A stretch of 64,000 nt of DNA, from contig CAKTOF010000006.1 of NCBI GenBank assembly GCA_934589675.1, positions 1-64,000 on the forward strand, in the 5' to 3' direction. Origin of the DNA: an uncultured Oscillospiraceae bacterium (GTDB lineage: Bacteria > Bacillota > Clostridia > Oscillospirales > Oscillospiraceae). The notes beneath the pieces are model-generated. The model had not been told where the DNA came from, made no database searches, and worked only from the letters and a program-made list of their open reading frames with translations. The translations under genes were made by a program, and so were the position numbers. Position 1 is the first letter of the stretch, and every line of letters starts with the position of its first letter. Below are positions 1 to 6,947 of this stretch, one piece after another.

Positions 1-243
1 CAGATGAAGGTGGATAAGAATAAGTGCATCTCCTGCGGGAAATGCGCCAGAGCCTGCAAGATGGATGTGGACGTGACCAAAACGCCGAACCACACCGAGT
101 GCATCCGCTGCGGGATGTGCGTCCGCGCCTGCCCGACGGGGGCGGTGCGCTTCCGCTACGGCTTTGGAAGCGGGGCCGGTCAGACGGAAGCGGCGCAGGC
201 GCCGCAGAATCATAACGACACAAACATGGAGGAATCAACATGA
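1..243 (+). CDS. 4Fe-4S binding protein, C-terminal part
   Basis: The reading frame is open at the window edge, so this is the 3' end of a longer gene; the ATG at position 4 is probably internal. It contains two clustered ferredoxin motifs, CxxCxxCxxxC around residues 8-18 and again around residues 32-42, each able to bind a [4Fe-4S] cluster. The tail after about residue 50 is low-complexity Gly/Ala/Gln. The stop overlaps the start of the downstream thioredoxin-like lipoprotein by four bases (ATGA), so the two are translationally coupled and probably work together in an extracytoplasmic thiol or electron-transfer pathway. A membrane NapH-type 4Fe-4S protein is a likely full-length identity, but the upstream part is not visible. 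Confidence 0.8.
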   Translation, partial: QMKVDKNKCISCGKCARACKMDVDVTKTPNHTECIRCGMCVRACPTGAVRFRYGFGSGAGQTEAAQAPQNHNDTNMEEST

Positions 244-1172
244 ACGCAAAGAAAGCTCTGACGCTGCTGCTGGCGCTCGCGCTGGTATGCGCGCTGACGG
301 CCTGCGGCGCGAAGGACGCAGGTCAGACGGACAAACCGGACGCCGGCACAGCTGCCGCGGCCGACGAGACAAAGGGCGCCGAGGAGGCAGCCGCGACGTA
401 TCAGGAGCTGATGGAGCAGGAAAACGCGCTTTTCGCGGAGAATACCGAGCTTTGGGACAAGGTCTTTCTGGCGGCGGACAAGAATGCGGCCGCGCAGGGA
501 GATGTGAAAAACTACGGCGATTTCCTGCTGGCGACCATTGAGTCGGCCAAGGATCAGTTTACCGATGACGAGCTGGAGCTGCTCAAGGATGCGGCCACAC
601 AGATCAGCAGCATCGAAGATCAGCTGGCGGAGCTGGAGGAGCAGTACCCCGAGCTGATGTCGCCGCCTGCGGACGGCGGCATGAGCGTGCCCGCGGACGG
701 CAGCATGCAGAAGTTCCCCGCCTTTGAAGGCAAGGATCTCGACGGGAACGATGTGACGAGCGACGAGCTGTTCTCCGGCAATGCCGTCACGGTGGTCAAC
801 TTCTGGTTTACCACCTGCAGCCCCTGCGTGGGCGAGCTTTCCGATCTGGACGAGCTCAATCAGAAGCTCGCGGAGCAGGGCGGCGCGCTCATCGGCATCA
901 ACTCCTTCACGCTCGGTGGCGACGAAACGGCCATCGCCGAAGCCAAGGACGTGCTGTCGAAGAAAAACGCGACCTACCAGAACGTGTATTTCGACTCCGA
1001 CAGCGAGGCGGGAGAGTTTGTTGAGAACGTGTTCGCCTTCCCCACGACCTATGTGGTCGACCGCAGCGGCAACATCGTGGGCGACCCCATCGTGGGCGCC
1101 ATCACCGAAGAATCCCAGATGGAAGCGCTGCAGGCGCTCATTGACAAGGCCATCGCCGCCGATGCGGGCTGA
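240..1172 (+). CDS. TlpA/thioredoxin-fold lipoprotein
   Basis: A 310-residue exported lipoprotein. It has a lipoprotein signal peptide ending in LTAC with the lipidated Cys at residue 22, an Ala/Asp/Glu-rich linker, a helical region around residues 55-130, and a C-terminal thioredoxin domain from about residue 155. The redox motif is Cys193-Ser-Pro-Cys196 in the context FWFTTCSPC. The later TTYVVD stretch resembles the cis-Pro loop of AhpC/TSA-Redoxin proteins. By family it would be a membrane-anchored thiol-disulfide oxidoreductase acting outside the cell. Coupling to the preceding 4Fe-4S gene suggests that gene supplies electrons; the substrate is unknown. Confidence 0.88.
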   Translation: MNAKKALTLLLALALVCALTACGAKDAGQTDKPDAGTAAAADETKGAEEAAATYQELMEQENALFAENTELWDKVFLAADKNAAAQGDVKNYGDFLLATIESAKDQFTDDELELLKDAATQISSIEDQLAELEEQYPELMSPPADGGMSVPADGSMQKFPAFEGKDLDGNDVTSDELFSGNAVTVVNFWFTTCSPCVGELSDLDELNQKLAEQGGALIGINSFTLGGDETAIAEAKDVLSKKNATYQNVYFDSDSEAGEFVENVFAFPTTYVVDRSGNIVGDPIVGAITEESQMEALQALIDKAIAADAG

Positions 1173-1192
1173 GCGCATCGATGCACAAAGGA

Positions 1193-1226
1193 AAAGCGCG
1201 CCCGGCTCTTGTGCCGGGCGCGCTTT
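1193..1226. terminator. bidirectional intrinsic terminator between convergent genes
   Basis: A perfect 14-bp inverted repeat (1193-1206 and 1213-1226) with a 6-nt loop, flanked by an A-run and a T-run. It lies between the convergent TlpA-like and SDR genes and can serve both strands. Confidence 0.85.
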
Positions 1227-1235
1227 GTCGGCTAT

Positions 1236-2252
1236 TCAGCATTGGGCCAATCCGCCGCCGGCCATCTGCCGCCGGAGCCAGGCGGTCATGCTCCGCAGGG
1301 TCTCCTCCAGCGGGCGCGGCTGGTACGAAAAGCACTCCGATGCAGATGCATGGCTGAACTGGCTGTTCGAGCCGAGAACGGCGACGGAATACGGCGTGAA
1401 GAACAGCGGCTTTTTCTTCTTCAGGCAATACTTTTCATAAAAGGGCGCGGCGAGTTTTGCCAGCCTGAGCGGCAGGCAGATCGGGCGGCGGCGCAGCTTC
1501 GCGGCATTTCTCACGACCTGCAGCATTCTGCGGATCGTGACAAAATGCCCGGACAGGATGTATCCGCAGCCGGATTTCCCGTTTTCTGCGCAGTCCAGGA
1601 TCCCCTTCGCCACATCCCGCACGTCCACAAAGTCATAGCCGCCGCGGACGGCAAAGGGCAGCTTCCCGGTGAGAAACGCCCGCACCATGGAGGTGAAGCT
1701 CCCGCCCTGCACGTCTCCCGGCCCGATGATCCCGGACGGGAAGACGACGCTTGCCCGCAGCCCGCGCCGCGCCGCGTCAAAGACCAGCTCCGTAGCGGCG
1801 GATTTGCTCTTGGCGTAGTCCCCGTCCACAAGCCCCGGGGAGAATTCGCAGGATTCCGTCATCACGCAGCCCATCGGCTTCTCCGGAATGGCGTGGACGG
1901 AGCTGACGTGGATCAGCCGCCCCACGCCGTGCTCCATGCACAGCCGGACGATGTCCCGCGTTCCGCCGACGTTGACCTGATAGAGCTTCGAGCCAGGCCT
2001 TGAGGCGACGGACACGATGCCCGCGCAGTGGATCACGCAGGTGCCGCTGCCGGCGTCTGCAAAGAAATCTGCCAGCGAGGCTTCGTCGCATACATCACCG
2101 GCGACGGTGCAGACCTCAGCCGGGAGCAGCTTGATATAAGAATCGTCCGGCAGCACCAGCGCACGTACCTGCGCGCCGCGGCGCACCAGCTCTTCCGCAA
2201 CGGCTCTGCCGAGGAAGCCGGTGGCGCCTGTAACAAGATATTGATCATACAT
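1236..2252 (-). CDS. NAD-dependent epimerase/dehydratase (extended SDR)
   Basis: A 338-residue extended short-chain dehydrogenase. The N-terminus has the Rossmann motif TGATGFLG (residues 8-15), with the catalytic Ser at 117-118 in HVSSVH and the YxxxK pair Tyr146/Lys150. It resembles NAD(P)-dependent sugar epimerases and dihydroflavonol-reductase-like enzymes; the substrate cannot be told. An upstream in-frame ATG would add 30 residues, but the start at 2252 has a strong GAGGAGG Shine-Dalgarno site and begins directly with the Rossmann strand. It is divergent from a TetR regulator, a common arrangement for local control. Confidence 0.85.
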   Translation of the reverse strand: MYDQYLVTGATGFLGRAVAEELVRRGAQVRALVLPDDSYIKLLPAEVCTVAGDVCDEASLADFFADAGSGTCVIHCAGIVSVASRPGSKLYQVNVGGTRDIVRLCMEHGVGRLIHVSSVHAIPEKPMGCVMTESCEFSPGLVDGDYAKSKSAATELVFDAARRGLRASVVFPSGIIGPGDVQGGSFTSMVRAFLTGKLPFAVRGGYDFVDVRDVAKGILDCAENGKSGCGYILSGHFVTIRRMLQVVRNAAKLRRRPICLPLRLAKLAAPFYEKYCLKKKKPLFFTPYSVAVLGSNSQFSHASASECFSYQPRPLEETLRSMTAWLRRQMAGGGLAQC

Positions 2253-2305
2253 ACAGAAAGCCTCCTCAGAATAAACGAACAAGTGTTGATTATCTTTCAC
2301 AAGTA

Positions 2306-2335
2306 CAGTATACTGGAGCTGGAAGCCAGATACAA
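2306..2335 (-). promoter_or_regulatory. promoter of the SDR gene with a palindrome over the -10
   Basis: On the minus strand there is TTGTAT, a 17-nt spacer and TATACT (forward positions 2330-2335 and 2307-2312). The -10 sits in the 10-bp palindrome CAGTATACTG (2306-2315), a possible operator for the divergent TetR protein. Confidence 0.6.
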
Positions 2336-2424
2336 TCAGCACTCACTGCGCGGCTGAAAGAAAAACGACAGAGCCGTCCGGAATGTTGTTTTTAATTGTA
2401 AACTTTTTTTGAAGGGGCATACAG

Positions 2425-2973
2425 ATGAAGAAAATGGACGCGAGGAAACGCTATACGCAGATGGTGCTCAAGCAGTCTTTTTTGACGCTGCTGAAGGACA
2501 AGCCGGTCAATAAGATCACGGTGAAGGAGGTCTGTGAGCTGGCGCAGCTCAACCGCGCGACGTTTTACGCACACTACAGCGATTGCTTCGCGCTGATGGA
2601 GGCCATTGAAAACGAGCTCATTGGCGCGTTTGAACAGTCCCTCAGATATGTCAATTCTTTTGACGTCACGGCGCTCATTGAGGCGATCTACGATATGGTC
2701 GACCGGAATCAGGAGGCCTGCCGCGTTCTGATCCTGGGGAACACGAACTCGAAGGTGCTGATGCGGATGATCGCGCTGGCCAAGGCGGACAGCATTGCCT
2801 ACTGGCAGCGGGAGCTGCCCCATGCCAGCCAGACGGAGCTTGAGATGATGTATACGCACCTGTCCAACGGGCTGATGCATGTTGTTGTGGAGGGCTACGA
2901 CAAATATGCCAAGGAGGAAATGATCCGCTTTGTCAGCCGGGTGGTGAAGGCAAGCCTTTCGCTGTTCCGATAG
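2425..2973 (+). CDS. TetR/AcrR family transcriptional regulator
   Basis: A 182-residue regulator. The N-terminal TetR HTH spans roughly residues 10-55: a first helix ending in the KITVKEV segment, then the recognition helix RATFYAHYSDC. The remainder is an all-helical ligand and dimerisation domain similar to the C-terminal domain of DhaS-like TetR proteins. It is divergent from the SDR gene, 172 bp away, so that gene is its most likely target. The start is preceded by a GAAGGGG Shine-Dalgarno site. The ligand is unknown. Confidence 0.85.
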   Translation: MKKMDARKRYTQMVLKQSFLTLLKDKPVNKITVKEVCELAQLNRATFYAHYSDCFALMEAIENELIGAFEQSLRYVNSFDVTALIEAIYDMVDRNQEACRVLILGNTNSKVLMRMIALAKADSIAYWQRELPHASQTELEMMYTHLSNGLMHVVVEGYDKYAKEEMIRFVSRVVKASLSLFR

Positions 2974-2985
2974 CGGCAGATATAA

Positions 2986-3023
2986 AGAAGCGGCCTGATT
3001 TCGGAAGAAATCAGGCCGCTTCT
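2986..3023. terminator. intrinsic terminator after the TetR gene
   Basis: A perfect 17-bp stem (2986-3002 with 3007-3023) and a GGAA tetraloop. It is placed directly after the TetR stop and just beyond the 3' end of the convergent truncated regulator. Confidence 0.8.
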
Positions 3024-3029
3024 GCGGCT

Positions 3030-3149
3030 TTATACGGCGGCCGGGACGGCGGCGGAGACGGCGCGGTAGCCGGTGATCTTGTCGAACGGCATCTCCTCGA
3101 GCATCTGCGAAAACGCCGACAAAATGGCCTTCTGCGTCAAAAGCGCCAT
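3030..3149 (-). pseudogene. truncated TetR-family regulator (N-terminal fragment)
   Basis: A 39-codon ORF with an intact AGGAGGT Shine-Dalgarno site and ATG. Its first 26 residues match the start of a TetR/AcrR HTH (LTQKAILSAFSQML followed by PFDKIT). The frame then runs into an unrelated Ala/Val-rich tail and stops, so the recognition helix and ligand-binding domain are missing. The fragment is divergent from azlC, where a full regulator gene would be expected. I read it as the remnant of a deleted regulator; a functional micropeptide is possible but unsupported. Confidence 0.6.
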
Positions 3150-3219
3150 GGCGCACCTCCTGCTCTTGCTGTTATCATACACGCTTTGCACAATGATTGC
3201 AAGGCGTGCCGGAAAAGGG

Positions 3220-3248
3220 TGGACAGAGCGGGCGGGACTCGCTACAAT
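3220..3248 (+). promoter_or_regulatory. azlCD promoter
   Basis: TGGACA (3220-3225), a 17-nt spacer and TACAAT (3243-3248), about 70 bp before the azlC start. The transcript would begin near 3255, immediately before a terminator-like hairpin. Confidence 0.65.
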
Positions 3249-3257
3249 AAACCTACT

Positions 3258-3297
3258 GCGCCGGTTCCGCGGATGCACGCGGAACCGGACGCTTTTT
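3258..3297 (+). terminator. terminator-like hairpin in the azlC leader
   Basis: A stem of about 14 bp with one bulged A (3258-3271 with 3278-3292), a 6-nt loop and a run of five T. It lies after the azlC promoter and before its start codon. No plus-strand gene ends just upstream (the TetR gene has its own terminator at 2986), so this is a leader element that could control read-through. Confidence 0.65.
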
Positions 3298-3316
3298 GCA
3301 TTCTGGAGGCAATCGC

Positions 3317-4051
3317 ATGGAAACTACACGCTCGCCGCGCGCAGGCGCCGCCGGCCGTGCCCTTCGCGCCGCGCTTCCGCATACGCTGCCGATCCTCGCG
3401 GGCTTTTTGTTCCTCGGCATGACGTACGGCGTGTATATGCGCGTATCCGGCTTCGCGTTCTGGTATCCGATCGCCATGGCCATGACGATCTTCGCCGGGT
3501 CGATGGAGTTTGTGACGGTGAGTTTCCTGCTCGGGCCGTACCGCCCGCTGCAGGCGTTTGCGATGACGATCATGATCAACGCGCGCCATCTTTTTTACGG
3601 GCTCTCCATGCTCGAGCGCTACCGCGGCCTCGGCTGGAAGAAGTTCTTCCTCATTTTCTGGATGTGCGACGAGACGTTCTCCGTCAACTGCTCGGCGGCG
3701 GTGCCGGACGGCGTCGACTGCGGGTGGTTTTACTTCTGGGTGTCGCTGCTCGACTATCTTTACTGGGTCGCGGGCGCGGCGCTCGGCGGGATCTTCGGCG
3801 CGGTGCTGACATTTAACATGAAGGGCCTGAGCTTCGTCATGACGGCCATGTTCGTCGTCATCTTTCTCGAGCAGTGGCGTAAGGATCGCCGCCATACGCC
3901 TGCGCTGCTCGGCCTTGGCCTGTCGGCTGTGTGCCGGCTCATCTTCGGCGCGGACAATTTCCTCATCCCGTCCATGCTGGCCATGCTCGCGGCGCTCACG
4001 CTCCTGCGCCGGCCGCTCGAGCAGGCGGAGAAAGGGGGCGAGCGGGCATGA
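3317..4051 (+). CDS. azlC: AzlC family branched-chain amino acid exporter, large subunit
   Basis: A 244-residue polytopic membrane protein of the AzlC/YgaZ family. It shows the conserved N-terminal segment ending in FLGMTYGVYM and the INARHLFYGLSM motif near residues 90-101. With AzlD it forms an inner-membrane exporter of branched-chain amino acids; loss of control gives azaleucine resistance in Bacillus. The start at 3317 is chosen for its GGAGG site at 3305; an upstream in-frame ATG at 3296 lacks one. The stop overlaps the azlD start by four bases. Confidence 0.9.
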   Translation: METTRSPRAGAAGRALRAALPHTLPILAGFLFLGMTYGVYMRVSGFAFWYPIAMAMTIFAGSMEFVTVSFLLGPYRPLQAFAMTIMINARHLFYGLSMLERYRGLGWKKFFLIFWMCDETFSVNCSAAVPDGVDCGWFYFWVSLLDYLYWVAGAALGGIFGAVLTFNMKGLSFVMTAMFVVIFLEQWRKDRRHTPALLGLGLSAVCRLIFGADNFLIPSMLAMLAALTLLRRPLEQAEKGGERA

Positions 4052-4380
4052 CCATGACGCTCTGGCAGCAGTTTGTGACCGTCGCCGCCGTCGTCGCGGG
4101 GACGATGCTCACGCGCTTTGTGCCGTTTCTCATTTTTCCGTCGGGCAAGCCGACGCCGAAGTATGTGCAGGATCTCGGCCGCGTCCTGCCCGCGGCCGTG
4201 TTCGGGATGCTCGTCGTCTACTGCCTGAAGGACGTGAGCTTCGTCTCGGGCAGCCATGGGCTTCCGGAGCTTCTCGCCATCGCGGCCGTCGTCGGCCTGC
4301 ATATGTGGAAGCGGCAGATGCTGCTGTCCATCGCGGGCGGGACAGTGTGCTATATGCTGCTCGTCCAGCTCGTTTTCTGA
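4048..4380 (+). CDS. azlD: AzlD family transporter, small subunit
   Basis: A 110-residue hydrophobic protein of the AzlD family with about four transmembrane segments. The conserved start TRFVPFLIFP follows the first membrane segment. It is the obligatory small partner of AzlC. The ATG at 4048 overlaps the azlC stop (ATGA), indicating coupled translation. Confidence 0.9.
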   Translation: MTMTLWQQFVTVAAVVAGTMLTRFVPFLIFPSGKPTPKYVQDLGRVLPAAVFGMLVVYCLKDVSFVSGSHGLPELLAIAAVVGLHMWKRQMLLSIAGGTVCYMLLVQLVF

Positions 4381-4430
4381 CGGGAATCTTCAGAATTCTT
4401 TAGGAAATGCTTTCATTTTCAAAAAGTGAA

Positions 4431-4459
4431 TTGTAAAATCGCCACCGGCATGGTATAGT
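4431..4459 (+). promoter_or_regulatory. promoter of the phospholipid operon
   Basis: TTGTAA (4431-4436), a 17-nt spacer and TATAGT (4454-4459). The predicted start near 4466 lies just before a terminator-like hairpin and 73 bp before the PAP2 start codon. Confidence 0.65.
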
Positions 4460-4478
4460 AAAGGCAGCTTGCATGTGA

Positions 4479-4508
4479 AGGCCCCGCACGAGCGGGGTCT
4501 TTTCTTCT
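4479..4508 (+). terminator. terminator-like hairpin in the PAP2 leader or end of azlD
   Basis: A stem of about 9 bp with a six-pair CCCCGC/GCGGGG core (4479-4487 with 4492-4500) and an ACGA loop, followed by a T-rich stretch. It could terminate azlCD, but a good promoter at 4431-4459 lies upstream of it, so it would also sit in the leader of the PAP2 operon. Confidence 0.65.
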
Positions 4509-4538
4509 ATTTTCATGCGACGAGGGGAGGACTGGTGC

Positions 4539-5207
4539 ATGCGGGAGCTGAAAAAGAAGCTCGAGCAGATCGTGCCGCGCTATGCGGCGCTGCCGCTCTG
4601 CGCCTGCCTGGTGCTCAATCTGCTGGTCTATTACGGCGGCCGCCTGCTCACGCGCGGGCGGGTGTTCCACGAGGCCGCCTGCGCCGTGGATGAGGCCATC
4701 CCGTTCTTTCCGCCGGCCATTGTCGTCTACATACTCGCATATGTGTTCTGGGTCGTCGGCTTTATCGTCATCGCGCGCGGCGGCAGAGCCTCGTGCTTCC
4801 GGAATCTCGCGGGCGAGCAGGTGGGGAAGCTCCTCTGTTTTGCGTGCTTTCTGGTGTTCCCGACGGCGATGCAGCAGCCGGAGGTGACGGGCGGCGGCGT
4901 GTTCTGCGCGCTGACGCGGCTGATCTACTGGCACGACGAGCCGAACATGCTCTTCCCGTCCATCCACTGCATGGACAGCTGGTTCTGCTTCCGCGGCGCG
5001 ATGCGGACGGACTGTCTTCCGCGGTGGTACCGCGTGTTCACGCTTGTGTTTGCGCTGCTGGTCTTTGCCTCGACCGTGCTGGTCAAGCAGCATGTGTTTC
5101 TGGATGTGGTCGGCGGCGTTGCGGTGATCGAGCTTGGCCTGCTCATCTCCGACCGGCTGCGCGCCGGACGGATCTATGAGCGCCTTGTGCCGGAGGGTGC
5201 GCGATGA
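4539..5207 (+). CDS. PAP2-family membrane phosphatase
   Basis: A 222-residue membrane protein of the type 2 phosphatidic acid phosphatase family. The PSIHC signature (about residue 146) is the PSxH motif, and KQHVFLDVVGG near the C-terminus is the last catalytic motif with its His and Asp. Members dephosphorylate phosphatidic acid, phosphatidylglycerophosphate or undecaprenyl pyrophosphate at the membrane. Position at the head of an operon with pssA and psd favours a phospholipid substrate. The start at 4539 follows GAGGGGAGG; an upstream ATG at 4515 has no ribosome-binding site. The stop overlaps the next gene (ATGA). Confidence 0.8.
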   Translation: MRELKKKLEQIVPRYAALPLCACLVLNLLVYYGGRLLTRGRVFHEAACAVDEAIPFFPPAIVVYILAYVFWVVGFIVIARGGRASCFRNLAGEQVGKLLCFACFLVFPTAMQQPEVTGGGVFCALTRLIYWHDEPNMLFPSIHCMDSWFCFRGAMRTDCLPRWYRVFTLVFALLVFASTVLVKQHVFLDVVGGVAVIELGLLISDRLRAGRIYERLVPEGAR

Positions 5208-6238
5208 AGAGCCCGAAGAACCGGAGGATGGCCGGCGTGCTGTTTTTGCTGCTCGTGTGCGCGACGGTGTTCTTCGTCACGCAGAGCAGCGGCTCGTTCT
5301 CGCTGCGCGAATTCCGGGACGATCTGGCAGGGAGCTCGCCGGGGCTGATCGCTGCGGCCGCGGCGTGCATGGTGTGCTATGTGCTGCTGGAGGGGCTGAG
5401 CCTGCGCCATCTGACGGGCAGCCTCGGATACCGGCGCGGCGTCCTGCCCAGCGCGGTGTGGTCGGCGGCGGACATTTTCTTCTCGGCCATCACGCCCTCT
5501 GCGACGGGCGGGCAGCCGGCCTCGGCGCTGTGCATGATGCGCTGCGGCGTTCCGGCGGCGGTGACGACGGTCGCGCTGCTCATCAACCTTGCGATGTACA
5601 CGGTGTCCATTCTGCTCATCGGCGCGGCATGCGCCGTCCTGCGGCCGGGGATGCTTGCCGGGTTCGGGACGCTCTCGCATGTGCTCATCGCGGCGGGAAC
5701 GGTGATCCAGTTCGGGCTCGTGGCCGTGTTTTTCATGCTGGTGTTCCGGAAGAGGCTGGCGTTTGCCATCGCCGGATGGGGGCTTCGCGTGCTGACGCGG
5801 ATGCGCATCGTCAAGGATCCGGACGCGGCGCAGGAGAAGCTGGACAAGGCCGCCGAGGAATACGGCGCGTGCGCCGAAGTGCTCAGCGGCCGCCGCGGCA
5901 TCCTGATGCGCACGCTGGGCTACAACGTCCTGCAGCGGCTTGCGATGATCCTCGTCTCCATGTTTGTGTATCTGGCCATGGGCGGCGCGCCGGGGCGCTG
6001 GCTCGATGTGTGCGCGGTGCAGGGCTTTGTCATCCTCGGCTCGAACGCCATCCCGCTGCCCGGCGCGGTCGGCGTGGCGGACTATCTCTACCTCGACGGC
6101 TTCGGCGGGCTGGTGGAGGATCTTGTCAGCGTGGAGCTTGTACAGCGCGGCATCTCGTTTTACGCCTGCGTGGCGCTGTGCGGGCTGATCACATGGGTGT
6201 TCCTCGCGCTGCACAGGGCAGACGATCAAGGAAAGTGA
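5204..6238 (+). CDS. lysylphosphatidylglycerol synthase-like transmembrane protein (flippase-like, UPF0104)
   Basis: A 344-residue polytopic protein similar to the membrane flippase part of MprF and to UPF0104/YbhN proteins. Recognisable segments are the SAITPSATGGQPA motif (about residues 90-102) and a glycine/proline-rich C-terminal SNAIPLPGAVGVADY stretch. There is no cytoplasmic aminoacyl-transferase domain, so lipid lysylation is not expected; lipid translocation or another membrane role is more likely. The start overlaps the PAP2 stop by four bases and the pssA gene follows within 8 bp. Confidence 0.75.
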   Translation: MKSPKNRRMAGVLFLLLVCATVFFVTQSSGSFSLREFRDDLAGSSPGLIAAAAACMVCYVLLEGLSLRHLTGSLGYRRGVLPSAVWSAADIFFSAITPSATGGQPASALCMMRCGVPAAVTTVALLINLAMYTVSILLIGAACAVLRPGMLAGFGTLSHVLIAAGTVIQFGLVAVFFMLVFRKRLAFAIAGWGLRVLTRMRIVKDPDAAQEKLDKAAEEYGACAEVLSGRRGILMRTLGYNVLQRLAMILVSMFVYLAMGGAPGRWLDVCAVQGFVILGSNAIPLPGAVGVADYLYLDGFGGLVEDLVSVELVQRGISFYACVALCGLITWVFLALHRADDQGK

Positions 6239-6245
6239 GAAAAAC

Positions 6246-6947
6246 ATGATTGGTTACTACGGTTATACGGTCTGGCTGACATACCTGTCAGCCATCTCGG
6301 CGGCGGTCGGCATCGTCGCCTCGCTCTCCGGCCCCGGCCATCCGGACGTCGGACTTTTGTGCCTGCTCGTCTGCGGCCTGTGCGACGCGTTCGACGGGCA
6401 GGTCGCCCGCAGAAAAAAGGACCGCACGGACATGGAAAAGGCGTTCGGCATCCAGATCGACTCGCTCTCGGATCTTGTCGCGTTCGGCGTGCTGCCGGTG
6501 TGCATCGGCATCGCGCTGCGCAAGCGTGTGCTGTTTGCCATGCTCGAGGATGCGGCGCATCCCGGCGGGATCATCGCGCGGCTGCCGTTCCCGGTGCTCG
6601 CGGCCGTCGGGGCGATCTATGTCCTCGCGGCGCTCATCCGGCTGGCGTATTTCAATGTCACGGAGGAGGAGCGGCAGAAGACGGAGGGCGGCACGCGCAA
6701 GTATTACACGGGATTGCCCGTGACGAGCGCGGCGCTCATTTTCCCGACGTTTCTGCTCATCCGCAAGGTCGTCCCCGTCGACATCAGCTTTGTGTATTAC
6801 ATCCTGCTGCTGGCCGTCGCGGCGGCGTTCCTCGGCAAGTTCCGGCTGAAAAAGCCGCATATGAAGACGATCCTGATCTTCGTCGCCATCGGCGCGGTCG
6901 AGTTTGTGCTCATCATGCTCGCGCGCGTGCTGCTGCGCCGTGGGTGA
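6246..6947 (+). CDS. pssA: CDP-diacylglycerol--serine O-phosphatidyltransferase
   Basis: A 233-residue CDP-alcohol phosphatidyltransferase. The family motif is complete: Asp47, Asp50-Gly51, Ala54-Arg55, Gly68, Asp72 and Asp76. The FGIQIDSLSDLVAFG segment is typical of Firmicute PssA rather than PgsA. It makes phosphatidylserine from CDP-diacylglycerol and serine at the membrane. The next gene is phosphatidylserine decarboxylase, whose start overlaps this stop, so the pair gives phosphatidylethanolamine. Confidence 0.9.
   Translation: MIGYYGYTVWLTYLSAISAAVGIVASLSGPGHPDVGLLCLLVCGLCDAFDGQVARRKKDRTDMEKAFGIQIDSLSDLVAFGVLPVCIGIALRKRVLFAMLEDAAHPGGIIARLPFPVLAAVGAIYVLAALIRLAYFNVTEEERQKTEGGTRKYYTGLPVTSAALIFPTFLLIRKVVPVDISFVYYILLLAVAAAFLGKFRLKKPHMKTILIFVAIGAVEFVLIMLARVLLRRG

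Noticed and set aside
4473..4478. Start-stop mini-ORF (ATGTGA) with AAAGG upstream in the PAP2 leader
   Set aside because: The AAAGG lies at 4460-4464, before the transcription start predicted from the promoter, so it would not be in the RNA.
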